Shown: positions 9,091 to 18,134, counted from the first letter of the stretch. The stretch: DNA of 64,000 nucleotides from Polaromonas eurypsychrophila (GCF_014641715.1 NZ_BMIG01000015.1:22280-86279); one strand, 5' to 3'. Numbers and translations are program-made. The notes: a model not told the origin generated them from the letters alone.

Positions 9091-10700
9091 CAGTGGGTTG
9101 CAATCATGCGCAGTAGTTCATCGGCCAGTCGGTCATGGCGCAGACGGGGCGAATCGGCGGCGAGCAAGGGGGTGCGAACAAGAGATTGAGCTTTGATAGG
9201 ACGCCACCCGTCAAGCAGGTAATGCTGCGGCGCCATACCGGCGTAGCGACAATGGGCCAATGTGTGGCGTTCGCAAAAAAGCGTTCCTGCGCGGGTGCGG
9301 CAGGGAACGCCCAGCATCAGTGCTTCGATAGTGGTAAGTCCGCCGGTGTAGGGAAAGGTGTCAATGACGGTGTGAAGTCGAGCCACCTCGTTCAGGTAGG
9401 CCACATGCCCCTCGGGCACGATGAACTCCAGCGGCGCCAGGTGGCCCAGCGCAGTTTGAATGCGTTTTTGAAGTTCAACATGGCGAAAGCGGTGTTCGAT
9501 AAAACGCAGCTTGAAGTCGATGCCTTCGTCGCGCCAGGCGATGCACTGTTTTGCCAGATAATGCAAAAACGCGCGAGAAATCTTGGCCGGGTTGGCGATC
9601 ACGCCCAGAGCCACGCCTGGATCGGCGGCTTTCGCACAAGGGAAATAAGGCGGGGGGGTGTAGGTGACATAGCCTGAAGCCAGCAAGTGCAAGGGTTCAG
9701 CATAGAGCGGCTGCAACTCCAGCGGGGTTTGCTCTATGTCGCTCAAAAATCCGTCAAAGGCGGCCAGCCCGGTTGACGCGGCCTGCCCGCCAACCCATTT
9801 GTACATTCGCTTGGCAGGCTTGGTGGCGAGAGCCTGCAGGGCTTGGGTGTCCATCCAGCCGCCCATGTCAATCAGGGTGTCGAGTTGGTGACGGCGAATT
9901 TCTTGCTCCAGCCCCGTAGGCTCGAGCGCCGCCACGTCAATCCAGTCGTGCGCAATGGAGCGGAACTGGGCTGTGGCCCAGTCTTCTTTGGTATTGCGGT
10001 GAAAGAACACTAGGTCGACGTGTGCGCTCAGCAGGCGCAAGGCTCCTATACCAAAAAAGTACACGGGGGTGGCGCGCAATTGAGGCGAGATGACGCCAAC
10101 GCGCGGTCGCGTTGCGGAGGGCACCGATTTTTTGACAGGCTTGGGGTTGGAAAGCGCGCCCAGATGATCGTCTGAATAGCTTTGAAGACGGGCGGCGATC
10201 TGTTCAGGCGATATCGACCCCGGATCGTAGAGCGCGGCCAGACACGCCAGCAAGCGCGCCTCGGGCGGGGTGTTGGAATCGGACCCCGACGGAACAAGTT
10301 CGCCAGCGCGGGCGGCATCACCGAGTTCATGTAGCGCAAACGAGGCGCGTTCGGTCTGCAGGGAAGGAATATCCTGCCGGGGCTCACTGGCGAGCGCGGC
10401 CATGGCTTCGTCCAGGCGTTTTAGCTTGCGCAGCACTTTGACGCGAATAAGCCGGGCTTGCCACAGTTGCGGATCAAGTCGAAGCGCTTGGGTGGCATAC
10501 GGCAAAGCCTCGTCGTAGCGGGCGAGCGCAAACAGACAAAGGCTGGCGTTGTGATGCAGCGAAGGCATTTGCGGCGCGTGAGTGATGGCATCCGAATAGC
10601 CATCGAGCGCAGCCGACCACTGTTGCCGGGCTCGCAAGACATCGGCGACGGCAAGCTGGCTGCGAAACTTGGCGATGCGAGGGTCGGGCGCGGATGCCAA
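9090..10700 (-). CDS. TPR-containing GT41 (SPINDLY/OGT-like) protein glycosyltransferase
   Basis: 536 residues. Residues about 18-110 contain TPR helices (ALDGYSDAITHAPQ, DEALPYATQALRLDP). From about 200 the protein has GT41 features: RVGVISPQLRATPVYFFGIGAL, a DTLIDMGGWMDTQALQALATKPAKRMYKWVGG-like block, and the late VIDTFPYTGGLTTIEALMLGVPCRTRAG block. GT41 enzymes attach GlcNAc, fucose or other sugars to Ser/Thr of cytosolic proteins, with the TPR recruiting the polypeptide. The gene follows the tolC-like gene by 13 bases. This makes it the best candidate for glycosylating the exported protein before secretion. Family placement is firm; sugar and target are inference. Confidence 0.88.
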   Translation of the reverse strand: MASAPDPRIAKFRSQLAVADVLRARQQWSAALDGYSDAITHAPQMPSLHHNASLCLFALARYDEALPYATQALRLDPQLWQARLIRVKVLRKLKRLDEAMAALASEPRQDIPSLQTERASFALHELGDAARAGELVPSGSDSNTPPEARLLACLAALYDPGSISPEQIAARLQSYSDDHLGALSNPKPVKKSVPSATRPRVGVISPQLRATPVYFFGIGALRLLSAHVDLVFFHRNTKEDWATAQFRSIAHDWIDVAALEPTGLEQEIRRHQLDTLIDMGGWMDTQALQALATKPAKRMYKWVGGQAASTGLAAFDGFLSDIEQTPLELQPLYAEPLHLLASGYVTYTPPPYFPCAKAADPGVALGVIANPAKISRAFLHYLAKQCIAWRDEGIDFKLRFIEHRFRHVELQKRIQTALGHLAPLEFIVPEGHVAYLNEVARLHTVIDTFPYTGGLTTIEALMLGVPCRTRAGTLFCERHTLAHCRYAGMAPQHYLLDGWRPIKAQSLVRTPLLAADSPRLRHDRLADELLRMIATH

Positions 10701-10713
10701 AGACTGCTCCGGA

Positions 10714-11949
10714 TTAAAAAAGCAGGTTTTCGAGCAACATCAGAATTTCAGTGGCCGGCGTGGCGCCGACCTGGGAATGAAGGCTAACGAGGTTGCTTGC
10801 CATGCTGAGCACGGAGGTTACATACTGGTCCTGAACTTCAAACAGGATCTGGATGCTGTTGAGCACGTCGAGCTGGCTGCGCACCCCGCCTTTGTAGCTT
10901 TGCTTGTTGCCCTCGACACTCAATTGGGCGGCCTCGATGGCGTCAAGCCGAATGTCGGACTCGACTTGGCCCGACTCCACAAGTGCATAAAGACGCTCAA
11001 CTTCGAGCATTGCGTTTTGCTCAACGGCACGAGCGTCTGCGACCGATTTTCGGGCGGTGGCCTTGGAGGCATCGATGGCCAGGATGGAGCTGGACTGAAG
11101 CGGGAAGTCAACCGAGACACCGACATAGTTTGCGGAGCCCCCGCTGCTGATGGTGGTCTGCTTGGCGATAAAATTGACCTGCGGCAGGAATGCACCGCGC
11201 TTACGCCAGACGTCAAGGTCGGCCAGGCGCTCATCTTGCCGCGCTGCGATCAATGCCGGGTTGTGTTGAAGGAGGGAGCCCTTGAGTTGGCTGATGTTGG
11301 GCAACACCAATGAACGTCTCTTGTGCGCGAGGACGAATGCATCGGGCTGGGCCGGTTGGCCTGTCATCGCCAAAAACTGGCGCTCGGCCGCTGCCCGACG
11401 CGCCTTCAAGCCTTGCTCCTCGGCGCGGGCCTGCTGGAGCCGCACCAAGGTGTCACGCTGATCGGTGACGGTACCGGTGCCCAGTTCAAACGCGCGCTTC
11501 GCAGCAACGGTCTGCAGTTCGAGCGCTTCTTTCTTGCGCAGATTGAGGCCCAGGCTTTCGCGGGTGCGAATCAGTTCGGTGACGGTTGCAAAATAGCGCA
11601 CGGCCAGTTGATCCATGCGTTGCTGCAGGGTGGCCTCTGCCTTGAGGTCGAGCGAACTCGCACCAAGCAAGGTAGTTAGTCGTTCGGCACTGACGAGCGG
11701 CTGGGCAATTTGGATTGTGCGCTGCGATCCGCCGGTTTCCGTGCGGTCGCCAAACTTCAGACCAAGTTCGGGCCAATAGGCTCGGCCCGCCTGCTTGGCG
11801 GTAATCTGGTTGGCTTCGAGTTCGGCGCGCGCACCTTGAAATGCGGGGTCAGTCTGCAGCGCATTCTGGAATCCGTCGGTTAGCTCACCCGCTGTGACAA
11901 GGGATGCCAACAACAGGCCAACAAGTGGCAGGCAACGTTGAAATCGCAC
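10714..11949 (-). CDS. TolC-family outer membrane protein of a type I secretion system
   Basis: 411 residues with an N-terminal signal peptide (CLPLVGLLLASLVTAG). Two TolC-type helical halves follow, including AFQGARAELEANQITAKQAGRAYWPELGLKFG and the later NPALIAARQDERLADLDVWRKRGAFLPQVNF. It forms the outer membrane channel and periplasmic tunnel for export. It is 3 bases from the adaptor gene. TolC-family homologues of this size occur with PrtDEF/LapBCE-type systems. Confidence 0.9.
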   Translation of the reverse strand: MRFQRCLPLVGLLLASLVTAGELTDGFQNALQTDPAFQGARAELEANQITAKQAGRAYWPELGLKFGDRTETGGSQRTIQIAQPLVSAERLTTLLGASSLDLKAEATLQQRMDQLAVRYFATVTELIRTRESLGLNLRKKEALELQTVAAKRAFELGTGTVTDQRDTLVRLQQARAEEQGLKARRAAAERQFLAMTGQPAQPDAFVLAHKRRSLVLPNISQLKGSLLQHNPALIAARQDERLADLDVWRKRGAFLPQVNFIAKQTTISSGGSANYVGVSVDFPLQSSSILAIDASKATARKSVADARAVEQNAMLEVERLYALVESGQVESDIRLDAIEAAQLSVEGNKQSYKGGVRSQLDVLNSIQILFEVQDQYVTSVLSMASNLVSLHSQVGATPATEILMLLENLLF

Positions 11950-11952
11950 CTC

Positions 11953-13341
11953 TTAATCCTTGAATGCGCGCGACAGTCGGTCGCTGATGGGTTTGACCAG
12001 GAGGCTGACGAAGTTGCGCTCCCCGGTCTTGAATACCACTTCAACCGGCATACCGGGCTGGATCACCTGGCCACCCAGTAGCTTGACACCGGCCTCGTCA
12101 GTTTCGATCTGCGCCAGATAGAAGTCGGTGCCTTGGCCAGCAATTGCCGTGGTGGAGGTCGAAGTGGAGGTCTGCTTGTCGGCGCCGACCAGGGTCACCT
12201 TGCCTGGAATGACTGGTGTGGTAATCATGCTGAAGGCTGAAAACCGCAAATCCACCGACATACCGGCCAGAATTTTGTCAATATGCTGTGGTGGCACCTG
12301 GGCGTCGACAACGAGTCGACCGCCAACCGGCACGATCTCCATAAGCATAGCGCCTGCACCGATCACTCCACCTAATGTGTTGGCTTTCAATCCCACAACG
12401 GCGCCGTCGACAGGGGCGCGAATGTTGATCAGGCTACGATTGAACTTCAAAGCTTCAACGCGTGACTCCAGGGCCTGGCGTTGCCGCTGGAACTCTGATG
12501 TCTGGGTGTCGAGGTCTTTGCGATAGGCCGAGACCAGTTGAATCAGCTGCAGGCGCGCGCCCGCGATAGCAGTTTGCGCGCGCGATTGTTCCGCCAGCAA
12601 AGTGGCTATTCCGGCAACCATGTCGCTGCGAAGCCGTTCTGTCTGCGATGCCTGCACCCTGGGAACAAAGCCCGCAGTCGCGAGTTCGGCCGCATTGCGG
12701 GCTTCTTCAGTGACAGTTTTAATTTGGAACCTGCGCTCCACCATCACCTCGTTGAGGCCTTTCAACTGGGCTTCCAGACCCGACAATTGCTCATGCAGAA
12801 TGCTCTGCTGGCCCTTCAGTTCGGTGGTGCGTGATTTAAAAATTTCGCCTTGCAGGCGCTTGGCTTCATCGAGTCGCTGGTCACCCTCATAGGACTTCAT
12901 CTTGGGAGTCCATGTAATCTGGGGCTGACTCATGCGCTCGGACATCAAGCGCGACAAAGTCGCCATGGCATTGATGTATTCAAGCTCGACGGCGTTGAGT
13001 TCCGAATCAATAGTGAGTGAGTTCAAGATGACCAAGGGGTCGCCTTTTTTGACCTTGTCGCCCTCCTTCACCAGTATTTCTTTGACGACACCGCCCGAGG
13101 GATGCTGAACCGCCTTGCGGTTGCCCTGGACAACGACGGTGCCGGGCAGGACGACGCCAGCGTCCAATGGCGCCCATACGGCCCATGCCAAAAACAGCAC
13201 GAACATGAACACCACGACACGCGCGGTTTTCCTTTTGATCGATGCCTCTTCAAGTTGAATGGGCGTCAAGCCATCGCGTGCAAGCAGTTTTGGATCATAA
13301 GGATCGAGTGTCCGGATCCACCTGGAAATGCGATTGATCAT
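11953..13341 (-). CDS. HlyD/PrtE-type periplasmic adaptor of type I secretion
   Basis: 462 residues. A short cytoplasmic N-terminus is followed by one membrane segment (ARVVVFMFVLFLAWAVW). Next come the biotinyl-lipoyl-like half motif (GTVVVQGNRKAVQHPSGG, ILVKEGDKVKKGDPL), a long alpha-helical hairpin (about 100-290) and the C-terminal beta-barrel ending in FKTGERNFVSLLVKPISDRL. It links the ABC exporter to the TolC-type channel. It sits 3 bases from both neighbouring genes, so translation is coupled. Confidence 0.92.
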   Translation of the reverse strand: MINRISRWIRTLDPYDPKLLARDGLTPIQLEEASIKRKTARVVVFMFVLFLAWAVWAPLDAGVVLPGTVVVQGNRKAVQHPSGGVVKEILVKEGDKVKKGDPLVILNSLTIDSELNAVELEYINAMATLSRLMSERMSQPQITWTPKMKSYEGDQRLDEAKRLQGEIFKSRTTELKGQQSILHEQLSGLEAQLKGLNEVMVERRFQIKTVTEEARNAAELATAGFVPRVQASQTERLRSDMVAGIATLLAEQSRAQTAIAGARLQLIQLVSAYRKDLDTQTSEFQRQRQALESRVEALKFNRSLINIRAPVDGAVVGLKANTLGGVIGAGAMLMEIVPVGGRLVVDAQVPPQHIDKILAGMSVDLRFSAFSMITTPVIPGKVTLVGADKQTSTSTSTTAIAGQGTDFYLAQIETDEAGVKLLGGQVIQPGMPVEVVFKTGERNFVSLLVKPISDRLSRAFKD

Positions 13342-13344
13342 GGT

Positions 13345-15189
13345 TCAGGTCGCAATTTCGTTTGCCTTGGGACCTGTCGTCTCGGCCAAGTTCCTGGGTT
13401 TATCGACCACGGTGCTGGCGCCAGGTTCTGGCAGCTTGGTTACGGGCTTGGAACTAGCCAATTGGGCATTAAAACTTTGAATGGATCCGAACCATCGCAG
13501 ACGACCCTCGGCAAGAATCAACACCTTGTCCGCCCGGCTGATCAACTGGTGCCGGTGGGTGGTAAATACGACGGTTGCGCCGCTGGCCTTTATCTCCAGC
13601 ATGGCCTTCAACAGGGCTTCTTGGCCGCTGTCATCGAGGCTTGCATTGGGCTCGTCCATCACCACGTAACGGGGGTTGCCGTAAATTGCGCGGGCCAAAG
13701 CGAGGCGCTGCTTCTGCCCGCCGGTTAGCGGGTGGCCGTTTTCTCCAAGGCGTGTTTCGTAGCCACGGGGAAAACTAAGAATCATGTGGTGCAGACGAAC
13801 CCGGCGCGTAGCTTCCACTACCTTGTCCGAATCAACCGTCCCCATCCGGGCGATGTTTTCGGCCACAGTGCCTTCAAAAAACTCTATTTCCTGCGGCATG
13901 TATCCAATGTATTGACCGAGGTCGTCACGAATCCATTCGCCCACATGGACACCATCGAGTCGTACCATGCCAGACTCTGGCTGCCATATGCCTACCAAGG
14001 ACTTTACCAGCGAAGTTTTGCCGGCGGCGCTAGGCCCGATGATTGCAAGAATTTCGCCAGGATTGACCTCAAACCCGACATCCTTAAGTACCGGATTTTT
14101 GGCACCCGGCGGCTTCATGGTGAGCCCCTGCACGCGCAGATATCCGACCGGCGGGGGTAATTTCATGCGGGTGCCGTGCCACTGCTCTTCTTGCAGCAGC
14201 AAGTTGAGTCGATCGTACGCGGTGCGCGTATCGGAAATTGCTTTCCATTCGCCGAGGACTGTGCGGATGGGTCCCAAGGCCTTGCCCATCAACATGGTGG
14301 CAGCGATCACCATGCCGCCAGTAATGTGCCCGGAAATGGCAAGCCATATTGCCAAGGCCATCTGCGCCGATGGAAGCATCTTGGTGAAGAAGCTGGTCAT
14401 ACCGCCAATAACCCCGGAGGCCTCGGACGAATCGACGTGCAAAGCCATGAATTTCTGGTGTTGCTCGTGCCAATGGCGGCGAATGTTGTGGTGCATGCCC
14501 AGCGCAAATGCAACCTCTGAATTGCGCAAACTCTGGCTTGCAAGCCGACTGGCATCGGCCGATGCATCGCTGGCAGCCTTGAGCACGGGTGAGGAAAGGC
14601 GCTTTGAGAGGTACGCCAAGACCAACAGCAAAATCATTGAAAAGACCATGAAAATGGCCAGGTAAATATGAAATAGCGAGGCCACAACCGCAAAGATGAT
14701 TCCGAATGGTGCGCTCATCAAGGCCAGGATAGGGCCACCGGTGAGAAACTGGCGGACCTGCAACAAGTCACCCAGGGCCTGGTTGACATTGACCTTCTTG
14801 CGCCCCACATAGCGGCGAAACGAGGCGTCAAACACCGAGGCGGCAAGCTCCCAGTCAATCCGCATGGAAATGCGCACCATCATGCGTTTGCGAATCCAGT
14901 CCAACGCTGACCACAGCACGTAGACGCCAGCGACCAACAGCAAAAGGGAAACCAGCGTGATCTCAGACCGACTGCTCATCACCCGGTCAAACAACTGCAG
15001 CATGAAAATGATGGGCGCCAGCGACAACACTTCGATGCCGACAGTGAGAATCATGACGAAATAAAACGACCGACGGCACTGGCGCAACAAGTCACCCAAG
15101 GGACCGGTCAGAGCCAATAAGGGCTCTACAGACACAGCCGCTCGAGTGTCGGCAGGGTCATCGTCCTGTTTTAATTTCTCTGGAATCAA
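13345..15189 (-). CDS. Type I secretion ABC transporter (permease-ATPase, PrtD-type)
   Basis: 614 residues. Six membrane segments span about 40-310, then an ATPase domain with Walker A GPSAAGKTS (near 385), signature LTGGQKQRL (near 488) and Walker B VVMDEPNASLDD (near 510). There is no N-terminal C39 or C39-like peptidase domain. That places it with PrtD/AprD-type exporters, which recognise a C-terminal signal on an unprocessed substrate. It lies downstream of the putative substrate gene and upstream of the adaptor. The last 50 residues are a polar tail. Confidence 0.92.
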   Translation of the reverse strand: MIPEKLKQDDDPADTRAAVSVEPLLALTGPLGDLLRQCRRSFYFVMILTVGIEVLSLAPIIFMLQLFDRVMSSRSEITLVSLLLLVAGVYVLWSALDWIRKRMMVRISMRIDWELAASVFDASFRRYVGRKKVNVNQALGDLLQVRQFLTGGPILALMSAPFGIIFAVVASLFHIYLAIFMVFSMILLLVLAYLSKRLSSPVLKAASDASADASRLASQSLRNSEVAFALGMHHNIRRHWHEQHQKFMALHVDSSEASGVIGGMTSFFTKMLPSAQMALAIWLAISGHITGGMVIAATMLMGKALGPIRTVLGEWKAISDTRTAYDRLNLLLQEEQWHGTRMKLPPPVGYLRVQGLTMKPPGAKNPVLKDVGFEVNPGEILAIIGPSAAGKTSLVKSLVGIWQPESGMVRLDGVHVGEWIRDDLGQYIGYMPQEIEFFEGTVAENIARMGTVDSDKVVEATRRVRLHHMILSFPRGYETRLGENGHPLTGGQKQRLALARAIYGNPRYVVMDEPNASLDDSGQEALLKAMLEIKASGATVVFTTHRHQLISRADKVLILAEGRLRWFGSIQSFNAQLASSKPVTKLPEPGASTVVDKPRNLAETTGPKANEIAT

Positions 15190-15332
15190 ACTGACACCTC
15201 AAAAGCGCTAGCGTGGCCGACAGAAAAGAACCAGATCGGAGCAAAAGGAACGCAAGGCCGGTTTGCTGCACCTCTTAACTCAGACAAATGCAAAGTCAGG
15301 TGCCGCGGTCGGAAGTGTAATTGGATCTCAAA

Positions 15333-15366
15333 TTTCAAAAGACAACGGACGCCAAGGTAGGCGTCC
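15333..15366 (-). terminator. Hairpin between secretion substrate and exporter genes (terminator or attenuator)
   Basis: On the minus strand GGACGCC-TACCTT-GGCGTCC is followed by GTTGTCTTTTG, about 20 bases after the substrate stop. A partial terminator here would give much more cargo mRNA than exporter mRNA. Confidence 0.6.
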
Positions 15367-15386
15367 ACGTCTTATCAACAGGAATT

Positions 15387-17399
15387 TCAGGTACCGAGAG
15401 AAAAGCCATCCAAGAGATTGAAGACGTCAACGTTGTTACTTGAGTCGATTCCGATGATACCCAAACTGTCAAAGGCTGGCATATCATCGTTATAGATGGT
15501 TCCGTCAACGAAAACTGGCAGATTACCCGTGGCCAGATCGCCCCCACCCACGTCGATACTGGAAAGGAAAGCCATGTCTGAACCGACGTTGGTGAAATTT
15601 CCTTCAGTGAGACGCAAATATGGAGCAAAACTGTCAGTTCCGTCGCTAATTCCATCGACACCCAGCGCCTGCAAACCTGCAATCGTCAATGGATTATCGG
15701 CAGTGCCCAGCAGCGTGCCGTCAACTTGAAGAATAAGGTCGAGACCGAAGGCACCAAATGGATCGGCAACACCCTGATCCAGAAGCAACTGCGCATTTGT
15801 CTCATCAAGAATGAAGCTCACTGCCTGACCGGCAGTGTTGTAGCCGATTTGTGCGTTGTACTGATCGGCCAGCGCCAGAACATCGGCTGCCGTGCTACCC
15901 AGATTAGTTGACGTGGCATCCGCAGCAGCATTTGCTTCATCTTGAAGTGCATTAAAAGCGTTCAGATCTGCAGTACTAACATCACCGTCAGCAAATGCCT
16001 CCAAAGAGCTACCGAGCTCCTGCGCATAATCATCCATCACTGCCGCCAACTGCTCGTCCGTCAGCTCTTCACCCCTCAAGACGGAGGCATCATAAAGCGC
16101 CACAGCCTTGTCGACGGCCGCACCAAAAATAGACTCCAGCTCTGTGGCATCCAGACTACCCCCATCACCCAGGAGAGCATTCAAATCTCCGCCAGCAGCG
16201 TCGAGCTTTTCCAGAATCGAGCCCAACGCTGTCATCGCAGCCTCAGCCGCATCGGCATCGCCGCCAACCTTGTCCGAGACCAGCGTCCACAATTTCAACG
16301 CAACTGCTTCAACCCCATCAGCAGAATCAAAGTCGCTGCCGGCAAGACTGTCCAGTGATCTTCCACCCAGCATTTCCGTCAACACTTTGTCGCTTATGCC
16401 GGCCGCCTTCATCGTCGTGAAGACGTTGATCTTGGTTTCGACACCCGTATCTTTGGACGCCACAGCTGACAAGGAGCCGTTAAAGGCCAAGCCACTAACC
16501 GTATCCGTACCACCGGTGACGACCAGCTTCAGCTCTTTACCCAGATTATTCAGGCCGGTCTCGACCTGGGCTTTCTGTGCGGCATTCAAGTTAATCGAGT
16601 ACTTACCGCTGGCGCCAGTCAGGGCCGAGGCATCACCTGCCGACAATTTGCCGTCGCCGTCGAAATCGTAGAAGGCTGTTGCGTTCGACAACAATCCCTT
16701 GGCCGCAAGACCGACTACCGCAGCGGCTGGTGCTACTACTGGCGCTACTACTGGCGCTACTACTGCTGCCACTGCTGCCACTGCTGCCACTGCTGCACCG
16801 CCACCGCCACCCATTCCGGCAACTGCCGCCACCCCAAGGGCTCCGAATCCGAGCATACCTGCCGAGAATCCACCCACAGAAGCTGCCGCTCCAGCGGCAC
16901 CTTCGGCGGCTGCTCCCGCTCCTGCAGCCGAAGCCCCTGAGGCGGCATTGCCACCAGCGCTCGCTGCATTCGCCGAAGATGCAGGTGACGCTTGCGCGTA
17001 TTGCACAGGCATATCCGAATAAACACCCAAAGCACTGCTAGCGTCCGCCAGAACAATAGGCTTTTCTTCAGCCAAAGCGACAGCGTTCTCGCCGCTTTCA
17101 GCACTATCCGCAGTTACTTCGCCACCTTCTGAAGATTCGCGCTCAGCGACTTCAGCGGCATCTTCCTGAACTTGGTCTTTTTCACCTTTTGAAGACTCAA
17201 CCTGAACTGACTTCGCGTTAACAGATTCAGTGGCTTTGCTGTCTCGCACGGCTGTTTGCGCAGCCGATGCAACCGCATCGTTACCCAACGTCAGCCCAAC
17301 AGCAGCAAGAGCTGCAAGCGCGATGGTTTTATCCGCCGGGCTTGCAGTTGCCTTAATTTTTCTCTTTAAGCTTTTTGCCACTATTTTAGGCTTTGACAT
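15387..17399 (-). CDS. Putative type I secreted surface protein with TolC-retention-like N-terminus
   Basis: 670 residues, no cysteine, very acidic and poor in arginine. The basic N-terminus (MSKPKIVAKSLKRKIK) is not a Sec signal. Residues 140-235 are Ala/Gly-rich with GMGGGGG and VAA/VVAP repeats, like the flexible hinge that stalls BapA/LapA-type adhesins in TolC. DFDGDGKLSAGD near 245 is a calcium-loop (EF-hand/dockerin-like) motif. The last 60 residues contain no Lys or Arg and end VDVFNLLDGFSLGT, typical of an uncleaved C-terminal type I signal. No classical RTX nonapeptides are present. It lies just upstream of the dedicated exporter genes, on the same strand. I infer it is the exported, and possibly glycosylated, cargo. 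It could instead be an S-layer or matrix protein. Confidence 0.7.
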   Translation of the reverse strand: MSKPKIVAKSLKRKIKATASPADKTIALAALAAVGLTLGNDAVASAAQTAVRDSKATESVNAKSVQVESSKGEKDQVQEDAAEVAERESSEGGEVTADSAESGENAVALAEEKPIVLADASSALGVYSDMPVQYAQASPASSANAASAGGNAASGASAAGAGAAAEGAAGAAASVGGFSAGMLGFGALGVAAVAGMGGGGGAAVAAVAAVAAVVAPVVAPVVAPAAAVVGLAAKGLLSNATAFYDFDGDGKLSAGDASALTGASGKYSINLNAAQKAQVETGLNNLGKELKLVVTGGTDTVSGLAFNGSLSAVASKDTGVETKINVFTTMKAAGISDKVLTEMLGGRSLDSLAGSDFDSADGVEAVALKLWTLVSDKVGGDADAAEAAMTALGSILEKLDAAGGDLNALLGDGGSLDATELESIFGAAVDKAVALYDASVLRGEELTDEQLAAVMDDYAQELGSSLEAFADGDVSTADLNAFNALQDEANAAADATSTNLGSTAADVLALADQYNAQIGYNTAGQAVSFILDETNAQLLLDQGVADPFGAFGLDLILQVDGTLLGTADNPLTIAGLQALGVDGISDGTDSFAPYLRLTEGNFTNVGSDMAFLSSIDVGGGDLATGNLPVFVDGTIYNDDMPAFDSLGIIGIDSSNNVDVFNLLDGFSLGT
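16729..16794. repeat. Minisatellite in the hinge of the secreted protein
   Basis: Three 12-base units (ggcgctactact type, coding VVAP) are followed by 9-base gctgccact units (coding VAA) inside the Ala-rich hinge. All units keep the frame, so slippage would change hinge length without breaking the gene. Confidence 0.85.
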
Positions 17400-17443
17400 T
17401 TGATATTCCCGCTTGCGGTTATTTAACCAGATGGATAACTTTA

Positions 17444-17472
17444 ATCGTACATTGCTTGAAACAAATTGACAA
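17444..17472 (-). promoter_or_regulatory. Candidate sigma-70 promoter of the secretion/glycosylation locus
   Basis: On the minus strand TTGTCA (17472-17467) and TACGAT (17449-17444) are separated by 17 bases, 44 bases before the substrate ATG. This is a good housekeeping-type match in an AT-rich stretch. Confidence 0.55.
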
Positions 17473-17599
17473 TCTATGTTACAAAAATTAGAGTCTCTCA
17501 GTACTTGAGGGCTTTAAGGAAAACCAATGAGCTGCTTTGGATGCACTGGCACCCAGTCCGGCATTATCTGAAAGCAGAAAACGTGCCAGCTTATCGCAC

Positions 17600-17756
17600 C
17601 CCTCCACCTTATCCTTGGGATCAGACTCACAGCACCGAGCGCACAGCCTGGTTGCCCGCGTTCTTAACCTACTACAACGCCCGCAGACTCCACTCGGCTT
17701 TTGGGCCCCAAGCCTCCTGCTTCACGACTTGGCGGGAACAACCTATTGCAACTTAA
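17600..17756 (+). pseudogene. Transposase remnant (IS481/IS3-type integrase-core C-terminus)
   Basis: The frame ending at 17756 reads TERTAWLPAFLTYYNARRLHSAFGP. This matches the end of DDE integrase-core transposases of the IS481/IS3 type, where W-x4-YN-x2-R-x-H-x-A-L/F-G is usual. There is no catalytic DDE core upstream and no full-length frame, so it is a decayed 3' fragment. It lies between the secretion substrate and tRNA-Arg, a position typical of island edges. Confidence 0.7.
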
Positions 17757-17855
17757 CAGCTAGCGCATGCTTGGCCCATCAAGCCGGGTGAAAAGGCCAG
17801 TTAAAAATCACTGCCTGCGCGTGCTTCGCGGAGCGGCTCACGTAAGTTATTGATT

Positions 17856-17931
17856 TGGTGCGGCTGGCGGGGATCGAACCCACGACCCTTGGCTTCGGAG
17901 GCCAATACTCTATCCACTGAGCTACAGCCGC
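17856..17931 (-). tRNA. tRNA-Arg (anticodon CCG)
   Basis: A cloverleaf can be drawn on the minus strand. The acceptor stem GCGGCTG/CAGCCGC has 7 pairs, the D arm starts GCTCAGTGG, and the anticodon stem TTGGC/GCCAA encloses loop CTCCGAA with anticodon CCG. The T arm has GTGGGTTCGATCCCCGC, and CCA is encoded. It reads CGG codons. Its 3' end faces the transposase remnant and secretion locus. Confidence 0.97.
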
Positions 17932-18069
17932 AACGCTGAAATGACGGCCCTGATCGACTTTGCAGTGCGCAGGGAGTTCGCACGACCCGGCCGGTCCGAC
18001 CTGATCCTGTGGAAGTAATGGATTCTACCAGCCAGGGCAGCGTCTCCCGATCAGCAGGGACGCCGCAGC

Positions 18070-18075
18070 TATAAT
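18070..18075 (+). promoter_or_regulatory. Candidate -10 box upstream of the cytochrome gene
   Basis: A perfect TATAAT lies 60 bases before the cytochrome ATG. No good -35 hexamer is visible at the usual distance, so this is weak support only. Confidence 0.35.
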
Positions 18076-18134
18076 CGAAGGTTGTCGAATATGAGTTGCT
18101 TTAGTCACCCGATTTCTGCCTTTTTGAGGAAGCC

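Noticed and set aside
15387..17399. RTX toxin or protease annotation for the secretion substrate
   Set aside because: No GGxGxDxUx nonapeptide repeats and no catalytic HExxH motif; only one calcium-loop-like motif is seen.
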